Below are positions 57,439-64,000 of a stretch of DNA of 64,000 nucleotides, piece after piece. Origin of the DNA: Terriglobia bacterium (lineage in GTDB: Bacteria > Acidobacteriota > Terriglobia > Bryobacterales > Bryobacteraceae). Position numbers and translations under genes: made by a program. The stretch is from positions 1-64,000 of the forward strand of contig JAIQFK010000011.1 of assembly GCA_020073305.1 (NCBI GenBank), written 5' to 3'. Below the pieces are notes generated by a model. It was not told where the DNA came from, searched no databases, and worked only from the letters and a program-made list of their open reading frames with translations. Each line of letters starts with the position of its first letter. Position 1 is the first letter of the stretch.

Positions 57439-57774
57439 TCACTTGCGCCGCCGCGCCCACCACGCTCCCAGGCAGAACCCGATGAGCGCAGCGCCGGCCA
57501 GTCTTCGCTTATCGCTGAGCGGGATGAAGCGGGTTTCAGCATCTGACACTTCCAGCACGCCGATCGGCACGGCATATACTCCACCGCCACCGCCCTCGCC
57601 TTCCGGTGAGTCCGGCTCTTGATGTTTGCGGCCCCGTCCGCCGCCGAACCCGTAGGCGACGCGCGCCACCGGGATGATGGTCTTGCCGTTTGCGGAAATC
57701 GCCTCGCCGTAAACGGATTTGACACTGGCGCTCCGCGTGAGCGGCTCGAACATGGATTCCAATTTGGGCGACAT
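57439..57774 (-). CDS. GerW/YtfJ-family protein
   Basis: A 111-residue protein of the GerW (YtfJ) family: a compact beta domain with SVYGEAISANGKTIIPVARVAYGFGGG, a Gly-rich loop, GVYAVPIGVLEVSDAETRFIPL, and a C-terminal hydrophobic helix (AGAALIGFCLGAWW) with a basic end. In Bacillus it is needed for spore germination, but the family is wide and non-spore formers carry it; the role here is unknown. ATG 57774 follows GGAGGG. The longer open frame upstream overlaps the cupin gene and is not used. Confidence 0.75.
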   Translation of the reverse strand: MSPKLESMFEPLTRSASVKSVYGEAISANGKTIIPVARVAYGFGGGRGRKHQEPDSPEGEGGGGGVYAVPIGVLEVSDAETRFIPLSDKRRLAGAALIGFCLGAWWARRRK

Positions 57775-57800
57775 ATGACCCTCCGTCACATAATGATGAC

Positions 57801-58166
57801 TTACGGTTCGTCCCGATGCACGCTTTCCATGGAGAAAGCAGGCAGACACACCGCGATGTACTCCGCGCCTTCCGGTTCCGGCGTGCTGTAACGCACCCAT
57901 TCCCCCTTGTGCGCGATCACGGCCTGTCCGGTGCGCACCTCCATGGCGCCGCCGCGATACTCGATTCGCAGCACGCCCTGCAGCACGATGGTGAATTCAT
58001 CGAACTCAGGTGTTTGCCCCGGTTCCTGCCAGCTTCCGGGACTGCGCATGTGCGCAATGCTCACGGCCTCATTGTTCGAGTTGAGACGGCCGATATACTC
58101 ATCGATAAGCTTGGGCTTATTGCCGGCGGCCTGGACGCGCGTCGGCCTGGAAAGCAAAGTGGGCAT
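57801..58166 (-). CDS. Cupin-domain protein
   Basis: A 121-residue single-domain cupin with the two conserved barrel motifs in weak form: PEFDEFTIVLQGVLRIEYRGG (motif 1, with one of the His positions occupied by other residues) and KGEWVRYSTPEPEGAEYIAVC (motif 2). Cupins bind metals or small ligands and include many enzymes and binding proteins; the activity is not assigned. It lies 26 bp upstream of the GerW-like gene and is divergent from the next ORF. Confidence 0.7.
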   Translation of the reverse strand: MPTLLSRPTRVQAAGNKPKLIDEYIGRLNSNNEAVSIAHMRSPGSWQEPGQTPEFDEFTIVLQGVLRIEYRGGAMEVRTGQAVIAHKGEWVRYSTPEPEGAEYIAVCLPAFSMESVHRDEP

Positions 58167-58253
58167 GCGGGTTTTCCGAATCTATAGTAAGTCTAAAACT
58201 ACTTGCCGGAACCCAATCTCCACCGCTATACTGTCATTTTCGCTGAGATTGTT

Positions 58254-58520
58254 ATGACGGCGAGAGATGATTTCGATCCCCTGGCGCCGCAAAGGGAGGC
58301 GGCGTTCTTCTACGGATTATTTCTGCGCGGCCACTCGGTGGAGACGCTGCGGCAGGACATTGACGTGCCCCCCTCGCTCCTCGATAAATGGCTGAAAGCA
58401 AGAGACTTCGAAGAGCCTTTCCGCGAATCTCTGCAACGCGTTTACGCCTACCGCAAACAGGTGCTCGCCATCTTCGACGGCTTGGTCTGGAACGAACAGA
58501 GCCGCCCCCAACTGCAATAG
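58254..58520 (+). CDS. Small conserved-looking hypothetical protein
   Basis: An 88-residue protein, with ATG at 58254 chosen over the TTG opening at 58203. It is mostly helical, with a region (about 28-55) that resembles a helix-turn-helix: LRGHSVETLRQDIDVPPSLLDKWLKA. Charged residues and aromatic repeats follow. I recognise the pattern as a recurrent acidobacterial hypothetical but cannot name a family. It is divergent from the cupin gene and convergent with the glutamine-amidotransferase-like gene. Confidence 0.55.
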   Translation: MTARDDFDPLAPQREAAFFYGLFLRGHSVETLRQDIDVPPSLLDKWLKARDFEEPFRESLQRVYAYRKQVLAIFDGLVWNEQSRPQLQ

Positions 58521-58547
58521 CCAAACCTCAACGAAATAGCTGACTTT

Positions 58548-59225
58548 TCAGGCTTTTTGCCCGTCCACAGCAGTCGCGAACGCGCGAAATAGTTTCAACT
58601 GCGTTTCATCCGTGCGCACCTGGTCTTCCGGATGCCATTGCACGGCGACGGCGAACTTCTTGTCGGGACGCTCCAGGCCCTCGATGACGCCGTCCTTTGC
58701 GGACTTCGCGGAGACGCGCAAATCGTTCCCAGGCCGATCTACCGCCTGATGGTGCCGCGAATTCACCGGGTGCTGCCCTTCGCCCAGGATTCCCGAAAGT
58801 TTCGTATCCGGCGCCACGCTGATTTCGTGTAACGGCTTCGCGGGATCTGCCGGCGGCTGCTTGGCACGATGAGGGTCGCCCGGGAGGTGCTGGATTAGCG
58901 TGCCCCCATGGTGCACGTTGAACAACTGCAGGCCGCGGCAGATGGCCAGAACAGGCAGGTCGCGGTCGAGGGCCTCGCGGAGCAGCCGCATTTCCATCCG
59001 GTCTCGCTCCGGATTCGGCGGCTGCGTTTCGGGTGCGGGCTCTTGTCCGTAAAGCTTGGGTTCGATATCGGTGCCGCCGGTCAGCAGCAGGCCGTCAACT
59101 TCCGCGAGGGACGCCGGCTCGCCCGCCTTGATGGGCACGGGCTCAAGACCCACCAGGCGCAGCGCTGCATTGTAGCGTTCGACCTTCTTTGCGTCCTCGT
59201 AAGTCACTGCAACCTTCTTGGGCAC
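58548..59225 (-). CDS. Peptidase C26 / gamma-glutamyl-GABA hydrolase-like protein
   Basis: A 225-residue class I glutamine-amidotransferase-fold enzyme. It has TGGTDIEPKLYG, nucleophile C96 in AICRGLQLFNV, and catalytic H198-E200 in QWHPED, a full triad. PuuD cleaves gamma-glutamyl-GABA in putrescine breakdown, but no other puu gene is near, so only the family level is safe. It is divergent from the enolase-superfamily gene. Confidence 0.85.
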   Translation of the reverse strand: MPKKVAVTYEDAKKVERYNAALRLVGLEPVPIKAGEPASLAEVDGLLLTGGTDIEPKLYGQEPAPETQPPNPERDRMEMRLLREALDRDLPVLAICRGLQLFNVHHGGTLIQHLPGDPHRAKQPPADPAKPLHEISVAPDTKLSGILGEGQHPVNSRHHQAVDRPGNDLRVSAKSAKDGVIEGLERPDKKFAVAVQWHPEDQVRTDETQLKLFRAFATAVDGQKA

Positions 59226-59316
59226 TTTTGCTATTCTGAGTTGATCCGGGTGAAGATCGCAAGCTGGCCCGCCATTTGATACCGTTACAGCAGGCGAACC
59301 ATACTATCTGCAGGCA

Positions 59317-60564
59317 ATGAAAATCTCCAGCATCCGCTCGTTCCTCCTTTCTTACCCGTTCCGCGAGCCCATCAAGCTCCCGTTCTACGGGGGCGAGCGC
59401 ACAATTCTGAAACGCGATGCCATGCTCATCCGGATTGACACGGATAACGGCCTGGTCGGTTACGCACCCGGTCCTGGCAGCGAGCGGGCCCATTCCGCCA
59501 TCCAGGAAACCATCGCGCCGTTCCTACGCGGCCGCACCCTGTCCGATCCCGATGCCCTGCGCGTGCAATTTCTGGATGGGCCGGGCCAGAATCCGGATCT
59601 CGCCAAGGTGTATTGCACCGTCGAGATTGCTTTGTACGATCTGGTGGCGAGAGCCCTCGGCGTGCCGCTTTCCGAAACCGTGGGGGGCCGGGTTCGCGAC
59701 CGCATTCGCCTCTATGGCAGCGCAGGCATGTACATGTCGCCCGAGAAGTATGCCGAGGAGGCCGCCGCCATTGCCGACCTGGGTTTTCGCGCCTACAAAA
59801 TGCGTCCCGGGCGTGGGCCCGACCAGGACCTTGAAACCGTGCGCCTCATGCGCAAAGCCGTGGGTCCGGATTTCGATTTGATCGTGGACGCACACACCTG
59901 GTGGCGCATGGGCGACCGCAGTTACGACTTCGCGACCGTCGAGCGTCTGGCTAAGGAAATGGCAGCGTATCGCGTGGCCTGGCTCGAAGAGCCGCTACCG
60001 CCCGACGACCACGAGGCCTATCGCCGCCTGAAACAGCAGGATCTGCTGCCGCTTGCGAGTGGTGAACACGAGCCCAACGAGCTGCGCTTTCTCGACCTGG
60101 TCCTGACCCAGTGCGTGGATTACGTACAGATGGATGTCTGCTGCCAGGGCGGCTTCGCCATGGCGCGCCGGCTGTTCGGAGAGATCACCCACGAAGGCCT
60201 GAAATTCGCCTTTCATAGCTGGGGCACGGCGCTTGAAGTTTTGGCCGCCGCTCACCTGGGTATCTGCTGGCCGGAGATGGTGGTCGAATGGCTGGAGTAT
60301 CCGTGCTACTCCAACGAAGTCCGGGCCGGGATGTATCCGTTTCCGCTCGCCGAGGAGATGTTCAAAGAGCCGCTTGAAATCTCGCACGGCGACCTGATTG
60401 TGCCGCGCAAGCCCGGGCTGGGCATCGAGATCAACGAGTCCGTCATCGACCGCTACCCCTGGATTCCGGGCCCCTGGTCCTATTTCCGCATCGACTCTCC
60501 CGCCGAAACCCTCGCCGTTACCTCCGATCACAGCGTGAAATGGGAAGGTAAAGCGGCTGGATGA
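59317..60564 (+). CDS. Enolase-superfamily (mandelate racemase/muconate cycloisomerase-like) enzyme
   Basis: A 415-residue two-domain protein: an alpha+beta capping domain (about 1-130) and a barrel (about 140-370). The metal ligands are Asp in LIVDAH, Glu in WLEEPLPP and Glu in SGEHE. The catalytic base region is AYKMRPG, and the opposite side carries FHSWG, placing a His where many acid-sugar dehydratases have it. A sugar-acid dehydratase or epimerase is plausible; substrate unknown. The stop overlaps the next gene (ATGA at 60561-60564), so it is coupled to the transporter gene. Confidence 0.82.
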   Translation: MKISSIRSFLLSYPFREPIKLPFYGGERTILKRDAMLIRIDTDNGLVGYAPGPGSERAHSAIQETIAPFLRGRTLSDPDALRVQFLDGPGQNPDLAKVYCTVEIALYDLVARALGVPLSETVGGRVRDRIRLYGSAGMYMSPEKYAEEAAAIADLGFRAYKMRPGRGPDQDLETVRLMRKAVGPDFDLIVDAHTWWRMGDRSYDFATVERLAKEMAAYRVAWLEEPLPPDDHEAYRRLKQQDLLPLASGEHEPNELRFLDLVLTQCVDYVQMDVCCQGGFAMARRLFGEITHEGLKFAFHSWGTALEVLAAAHLGICWPEMVVEWLEYPCYSNEVRAGMYPFPLAEEMFKEPLEISHGDLIVPRKPGLGIEINESVIDRYPWIPGPWSYFRIDSPAETLAVTSDHSVKWEGKAAG

Positions 60565-61256
60565 AGGCCCGCCAGTTTCGCTACTACGACCTTCTGGTCC
60601 ATATCTTCGTCGTCGTACTGTTGATTTCGAACCTGGTCGGCCAGAAGATCACCGCCGTCGGGCCGTTCCGCGTGAGTGGAGCCCAACTGCTGTTCCCCAT
60701 CACTTACATCTTCGGCGACGTGTTCACTGAGGTCTACGGCTACGGCGCATCCCGGCGGGCCATCTGGATCGGCTTCTTCGCGTCGGCGCTGCTGGCGGGG
60801 ATGGGGCTGTTTACAGTCTGGCTCCCCCCCGCCCCGGACTGGCACGGCCAGGAGGCCTTTGCGAAAGTGTTCGAATTCGTCCCGCGCCTGGTCGCTGCGA
60901 GCCTGGTCGCCTATTGGTGCGGCGAATTCGCCAACTCTTTCGTGCTGGCGAAAATGAAGCTCTGGACAAACGGCAAATATCTCTGGACTCGCACCGTCGG
61001 TTCCACCGTGGTCGGGCAGGCCGTCGATACCGCGGTGGTCATGACGCTCGCCTTCGGTGGTTCGCTCGCGCCATCGCTAATCGTTAACCTCATCCTCTCC
61101 GGGTATCTGTTCAAGGTGACTTACGAAGTGCTCGCGACTCCCCTGACTTATGCCATTGTGAACTCTCTCAAGCGCAGCGAGGGCGTCGATACCTTCGACC
61201 GCGCCACCAGCTTCAACCCCTTCCGTCACGCCCTGGAAGAGCCGGGACTAGAATAA
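60561..61256 (+). CDS. Queuosine-precursor transporter family (YhhQ/VUT)
   Basis: A 231-residue membrane protein with six or so TM segments. It has the family motifs [32 protein letters not shown] and [14 protein letters not shown]. YhhQ members import queuine or preQ0/preQ1 for tRNA modification. It overlaps the enolase gene at its start, and thiG follows 4 bp after its stop, which is an odd mix for one transcription unit. Function is taken from the family. Confidence 0.85.
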   Translation: MKARQFRYYDLLVHIFVVVLLISNLVGQKITAVGPFRVSGAQLLFPITYIFGDVFTEVYGYGASRRAIWIGFFASALLAGMGLFTVWLPPAPDWHGQEAFAKVFEFVPRLVAASLVAYWCGEFANSFVLAKMKLWTNGKYLWTRTVGSTVVGQAVDTAVVMTLAFGGSLAPSLIVNLILSGYLFKVTYEVLATPLTYAIVNSLKRSEGVDTFDRATSFNPFRHALEEPGLE

Positions 61257-61260
61257 GGTT

Positions 61261-62040
61261 ATGTCGGATAACTTAACTATTGCCGGCCGCGAGTTTCATT
61301 CGCGCCTGATCGTAGGGACTGGAAAATACCGCAGCTTCCAGGAAATGGCGCGATGCCACGCCGCCTCCGGAGCGGAAATGGTGACCGTCGCGGTGCGCCG
61401 CGTGAACCTTACGGATAAATCCAAGGAATCGCTGCTCGATTACATCGATCGCACGAAGTTCTTTATCCTTCCCAATACCGCCGCCTGCTATACCTCCGAC
61501 GACGCCATTCGCACGGCGCGTCTGGCGCGCGAAGTCGGCCTTTCCAACTGGATCAAGCTGGAAGTCATTGGCGACCAGAAGACCTTGTTCCCGGACAACG
61601 AAGGCCTGCTCGAAGCCACGCGCGTCCTGGTGAAAGAGGGCTTCGTCGTGATGCCCTACACCAATGATGACGTGGTCAACGCCCGCAAGTTGGTGGATGC
61701 CGGCGCTGCTGCCGTCATGCCGCTGGCCGCGCCCATCGGATCCGGTCTGGGCATTCAGAACGTCACCAACCTGCGCATCCTCCGCGAGATAATCACCACC
61801 GTGCCGCTCATTGTGGATGCCGGCGTGGGCACCGCGTCCGACGCTGCCATTGCGATGGAACTCGGCGCCGATGGCGTGCTCATGAACACCGCCATTGCCG
61901 AGGCAGAAGACGCCGAGAAGATGGCGCGCGCCATGAAGCTCGCGGTCGAATCCGGCCGCTTGGCCCACGAATCGGGCCGCATGCAAAAGCGCCTCTACGC
62001 CAGCGCATCGAGCCCCATGGCGGGCGCGGTGGGACGATAA
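61261..62040 (+). CDS. thiG: Thiazole synthase
   Basis: A 259-residue TIM-barrel enzyme that builds the thiazole phosphate of thiamine from DXP, dehydroglycine and ThiS thiocarboxylate. The Schiff-base lysine K99 is in [10 protein letters not shown], and the phosphate site is in [12 protein letters not shown] and [12 protein letters not shown]. Length is normal. No thiS, thiH/O or TPP riboswitch is visible nearby; it is simply fourth in a row with the enolase and transporter genes. It is separated from the methyltransferase by 46 bp. Confidence 0.95.
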   Translation: MSDNLTIAGREFHSRLIVGTGKYRSFQEMARCHAASGAEMVTVAVRRVNLTDKSKESLLDYIDRTKFFILPNTAACYTSDDAIRTARLAREVGLSNWIKLEVIGDQKTLFPDNEGLLEATRVLVKEGFVVMPYTNDDVVNARKLVDAGAAAVMPLAAPIGSGLGIQNVTNLRILREIITTVPLIVDAGVGTASDAAIAMELGADGVLMNTAIAEAEDAEKMARAMKLAVESGRLAHESGRMQKRLYASASSPMAGAVGR

Positions 62041-62086
62041 GAGACTGTCCAGCCGGACCATCGCTGAACGCCGGAAAGAGAGACAA

Positions 62087-62950
62087 ATGCTGGCTCGCCG
62101 GAGCATCCTTTCGATCCCAGCGCTCCAGTTCCTTCTCGGCCAGACCCAGAAATTGGAAATGTTCGGGGATGCCGAAGCCTACGATCGGTTCATGGGCCGC
62201 TGGAGTCGTCTCATGGCTCCATTACTGGTGGATTTCACCGGCGTTCCGGACACAGGCCGGGTGCTTGATGTCGGCTCTGGTACCGGTTCCCTGGCGTTTG
62301 CGATTGGAGATCGGAAGCCCGCGTCTCATGTGGTAGGAATCGATCCATCGAAAGAATACGTTGCCTCTGCGAATCGTAAAAATCCCCTTCCCGCCCGGAT
62401 CAGCTTTCAGGTTGGCGATGCTCAGAAGTTGCCGTTCCCGGATGCATCTTTTCAGGCCTGCCTCTCCTTGCTGGTGTTCAATTTCATCCCTGATCCCGCG
62501 AAGGCGTTGCGGGAGTTGCGGCGCGTAACGAAACCCGGGGGCACAATCTCAGCCGCGACCTGGGACTACGGTGACGGGATGCGGATGCTGAGGGTGTTCT
62601 GGGATGCTGCGGCGAGTCTGGACTCCAGCGCGGAGAGACTGGACGAGCGCCACATGCCGCTGTGTCACGCCGGCGACCTGTCGCAGCTATGGAAGCAAGG
62701 CGGCCTCGAGGAGGTCGATGAACGGCCACTTGACATCACCATGCGATTTACGTCCTTCGCGGATTATTGGGATGCCTTTCTCCTCGGGCAGGGACCCGCA
62801 GGGGCCTACGTGCGAAGCCTGAATCGCGATCAGTTACAGCAACTGCGCGGCGAGGTGAAACGTCGACTGCCCCAGTCTGAGGGCGAAGGGCCTTTTGTTC
62901 TTCCGGCGCGCGCCTGGTCAGTACGCGGCACTGTTCCGACGCGCGCTTAA
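62087..62950 (+). CDS. Class I SAM-dependent methyltransferase
   Basis: A 287-residue protein with a Rossmann methyltransferase core at residues 55-165: motif I VLDVGSGTGSLAFAI, motif II VVGIDPS, and FPDASFQACLSLLVFNFIPD, then KPGGTISAATWDY. The first 20 residues are hydrophobic-rich (LARRSILSIPALQFLLGQ) and could be a leader or simply an extra helix. The family resembles UbiE/Methyltransf_11 types; substrate is not known. Confidence 0.82.
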   Translation: MLARRSILSIPALQFLLGQTQKLEMFGDAEAYDRFMGRWSRLMAPLLVDFTGVPDTGRVLDVGSGTGSLAFAIGDRKPASHVVGIDPSKEYVASANRKNPLPARISFQVGDAQKLPFPDASFQACLSLLVFNFIPDPAKALRELRRVTKPGGTISAATWDYGDGMRMLRVFWDAAASLDSSAERLDERHMPLCHAGDLSQLWKQGGLEEVDERPLDITMRFTSFADYWDAFLLGQGPAGAYVRSLNRDQLQQLRGEVKRRLPQSEGEGPFVLPARAWSVRGTVPTRA

Positions 62951-62983
62951 GAGGGGCTCCAGACATCGTGGGAAGATGGGGGC

Positions 62984-63595
62984 ATGCAAGTCACTTTGCA
63001 CGAGATCGATGAACGCGGGCCGGTCCGCATCCGGCAGCAGGGTCGCATGACCCACGATGAATTCTACGAATTCTGCGCTGCCAACCCCGATCTCCGCATC
63101 GAGCTCACCGCCGAGGGAGTCATCATCATCATGCCGCCAACGGGAGTCGAAACCGGCTCCCGAAACAGCGAGCTTGCCCGGCAACTTGGAAATTGGTCCC
63201 GGCAAGACGGACGCGGCCGTGCGTTCGATTCAAATACCGAATACCTGCTGCCCGACGGGTCTGCTTTATGCCCCGACGCATCATGGGTTGACCGCACCCG
63301 TTTGGCCCGGCTGACACGCGAGCAAAAGCGCAAATTCCCGCCATTGGTACCCGATTTCGTCGTTGAATTGACTTCGCCCAGCGACCGCCTGCCCCGCGTC
63401 CGCAAGAAAACGGATGCCTGGATCGCCAACGGCGTCAGGCTCGGCTGGCTTCTCGACGCCGACCGCCGCACGGCGTACATCTACCGCCCCCGCCGCGACC
63501 CCGAAAAGCTCAATGCGCCGCCAAAACTCAAAGGCGAAGGCCCCGTCGCCGGGTTCCTGCTCGATCTGGCTGAGATCTGGGATCCCGATATCTGA
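62984..63595 (+). CDS. Uma2-family (DUF820) nuclease-like protein
   Basis: A 203-residue protein of the Uma2 family, with a restriction-endonuclease-like fold. It has the PD-(D/E)xK-like pieces PDASWVDRTRL and DFVVELTSPSD, then the basic motif VRKKTDAWIANGVRLGWLLD. Many cyanobacteria and acidobacteria carry families of these genes; no function is established. It is likely a single gene, with 33 bp to the preceding methyltransferase. Confidence 0.85.
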   Translation: MQVTLHEIDERGPVRIRQQGRMTHDEFYEFCAANPDLRIELTAEGVIIIMPPTGVETGSRNSELARQLGNWSRQDGRGRAFDSNTEYLLPDGSALCPDASWVDRTRLARLTREQKRKFPPLVPDFVVELTSPSDRLPRVRKKTDAWIANGVRLGWLLDADRRTAYIYRPRRDPEKLNAPPKLKGEGPVAGFLLDLAEIWDPDI

Positions 63596-63601
63596 TCGCG
63601 C

Positions 63602-63932
63602 ATGTCCCCCATGTCCTTTCGTGTGGCGCCCTATCTGGCCTCGCTGCGGCGCAGGAACACGTTTCCTTCCCTGCTCAGGACGGCGGGCTTATCTATGCCG
63701 ACGTCTATGGATATGGCGACCGCGGCGTCGTGCTCGTGCACGGGGGCCGGTTCAACAAGGAGAGTTGGGAAAAGCAGGCGCGCGTGCTGGCGAACGCAGG
63801 ATTCCGGGTCGTATCCATCGACTCGCGGCCGGGCGAGATGGATCGGCTGGTGTTGTTCCCCTTCCAGACCGATCAGGGCGAGCGCGTCATGCGCGAGATC
63901 CTGAACGTTTCTTTCGAAGAAGGAAAGGCATC
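63602..63932 (+). pseudogene. Alpha/beta hydrolase with central deletion
   Basis: Frame 2 opens with ATG 63602 and a signal-like MSPMSFRVAPYLASL. A lost base near 63644 moves to frame 1: QDGGLIYADVYGYGDRGVVLVHGGRFNKESWEKQARVLANAGFRVVSID. Next, where FRGYGQS and the nucleophile region should follow, comes SRPGEMDRLVLFPFQTDQGERVMREIL, which is the normal C-terminal end of this enzyme group. The Ser, Asp and His parts are all lost. It appears to be one gene missing perhaps 130-150 codons near 63833, plus a frameshift, and would be inactive. Confidence 0.65.
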
Positions 63933-64000
63933 ACGGGTAGCCGATCGCCGCGCGTCTCAGCGACGAATGCAGTGTTTCTTCACAATCAGCGCACAAGAGA

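Noticed and set aside
61200-61265. TPP riboswitch before thiG
   Set aside because: Only 4 bp separate the transporter stop and thiG, leaving no room, and no THI-box-like sequence is seen in the preceding coding region.

Overview
The window reads like a chromosome segment from an acidobacterium of the Bryobacteraceae/Solibacter type. This is inferred from gene content rather than from a marker gene. It is GC-rich and carries an orphan FtsX/MacB-type permease of the family duplicated in Acidobacteria, a very large Oar-like TonB receptor with an N-terminal carboxypeptidase-regulatory domain, CRTAC1-type FG-GAP/ASPIC proteins, and a beta-propeller sensor kinase. There are no phage, plasmid, CRISPR or IS genes.

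Layout. 1-5.2 kb: an accessory patch with the end of an epoxide hydrolase, a cytochrome P460, a secreted protein made of a tandemly duplicated DUF6130 unit, a redoxin that has lost one active-site cysteine, an SDR, and several gene remnants. 5.2-10 kb: a GH16-like lipoprotein overlapping a propeller histidine kinase and a NarL-type regulator. 10-14.5 kb: stress and small-protein genes (DoxX, an orphan sigma-region-4 protein, Dps, DUF305, a YVTN propeller, a chloroperoxidase-like hydrolase). 14.7-20.6 kb: a complete MexEF-OprN-type RND pump, then a 38-residue membrane protein ORF. 21.1-26.2 kb: tRNA-Ile2(CAT), sugar kinase plus gnd, a URO-D-family protein, a zinc-ribbon/DUF4870 protein and a broken alkZ-like gene. 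26.4-35.7 kb: a second RND pump (mdtABC plus outer-membrane factor) closed by a clear intrinsic terminator. 35.7-39.6 kb: hutU-hutI-hutG for histidine degradation, with overlapping genes. 39.7-42.1 kb: the orphan permease. 42.1-52.1 kb: TPR protein, FG-GAP/ASPIC/TPR protein and TonB receptor on the minus strand, with a second CRTAC1 protein divergent from the receptor. 52.2-57.4 kb: ilvB-ilvN-ilvC-cimA, branched-chain amino acid synthesis. 57.4-64 kb: GerW-like, cupin, glutamine-amidotransferase-like, enolase-superfamily, queuosine-precursor transporter, thiG, methyltransferase, Uma2 and a deletion-scarred hydrolase.

The most notable signal is in the ilvB leader at 57211-57401. It holds a promoter-like element, a 28-codon ORF ending in a run of Ile/Leu/Val codons, and two mutually exclusive hairpins, the second an intrinsic terminator just before ilvB. 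This is a textbook transcription attenuator read directly from sequence. A second theme is decay: at least five genes or gene ends look broken by frameshift and/or large internal deletion. A third is an interspersed repeat that appears to have been built into the 3' end of ilvN and lengthens the protein.
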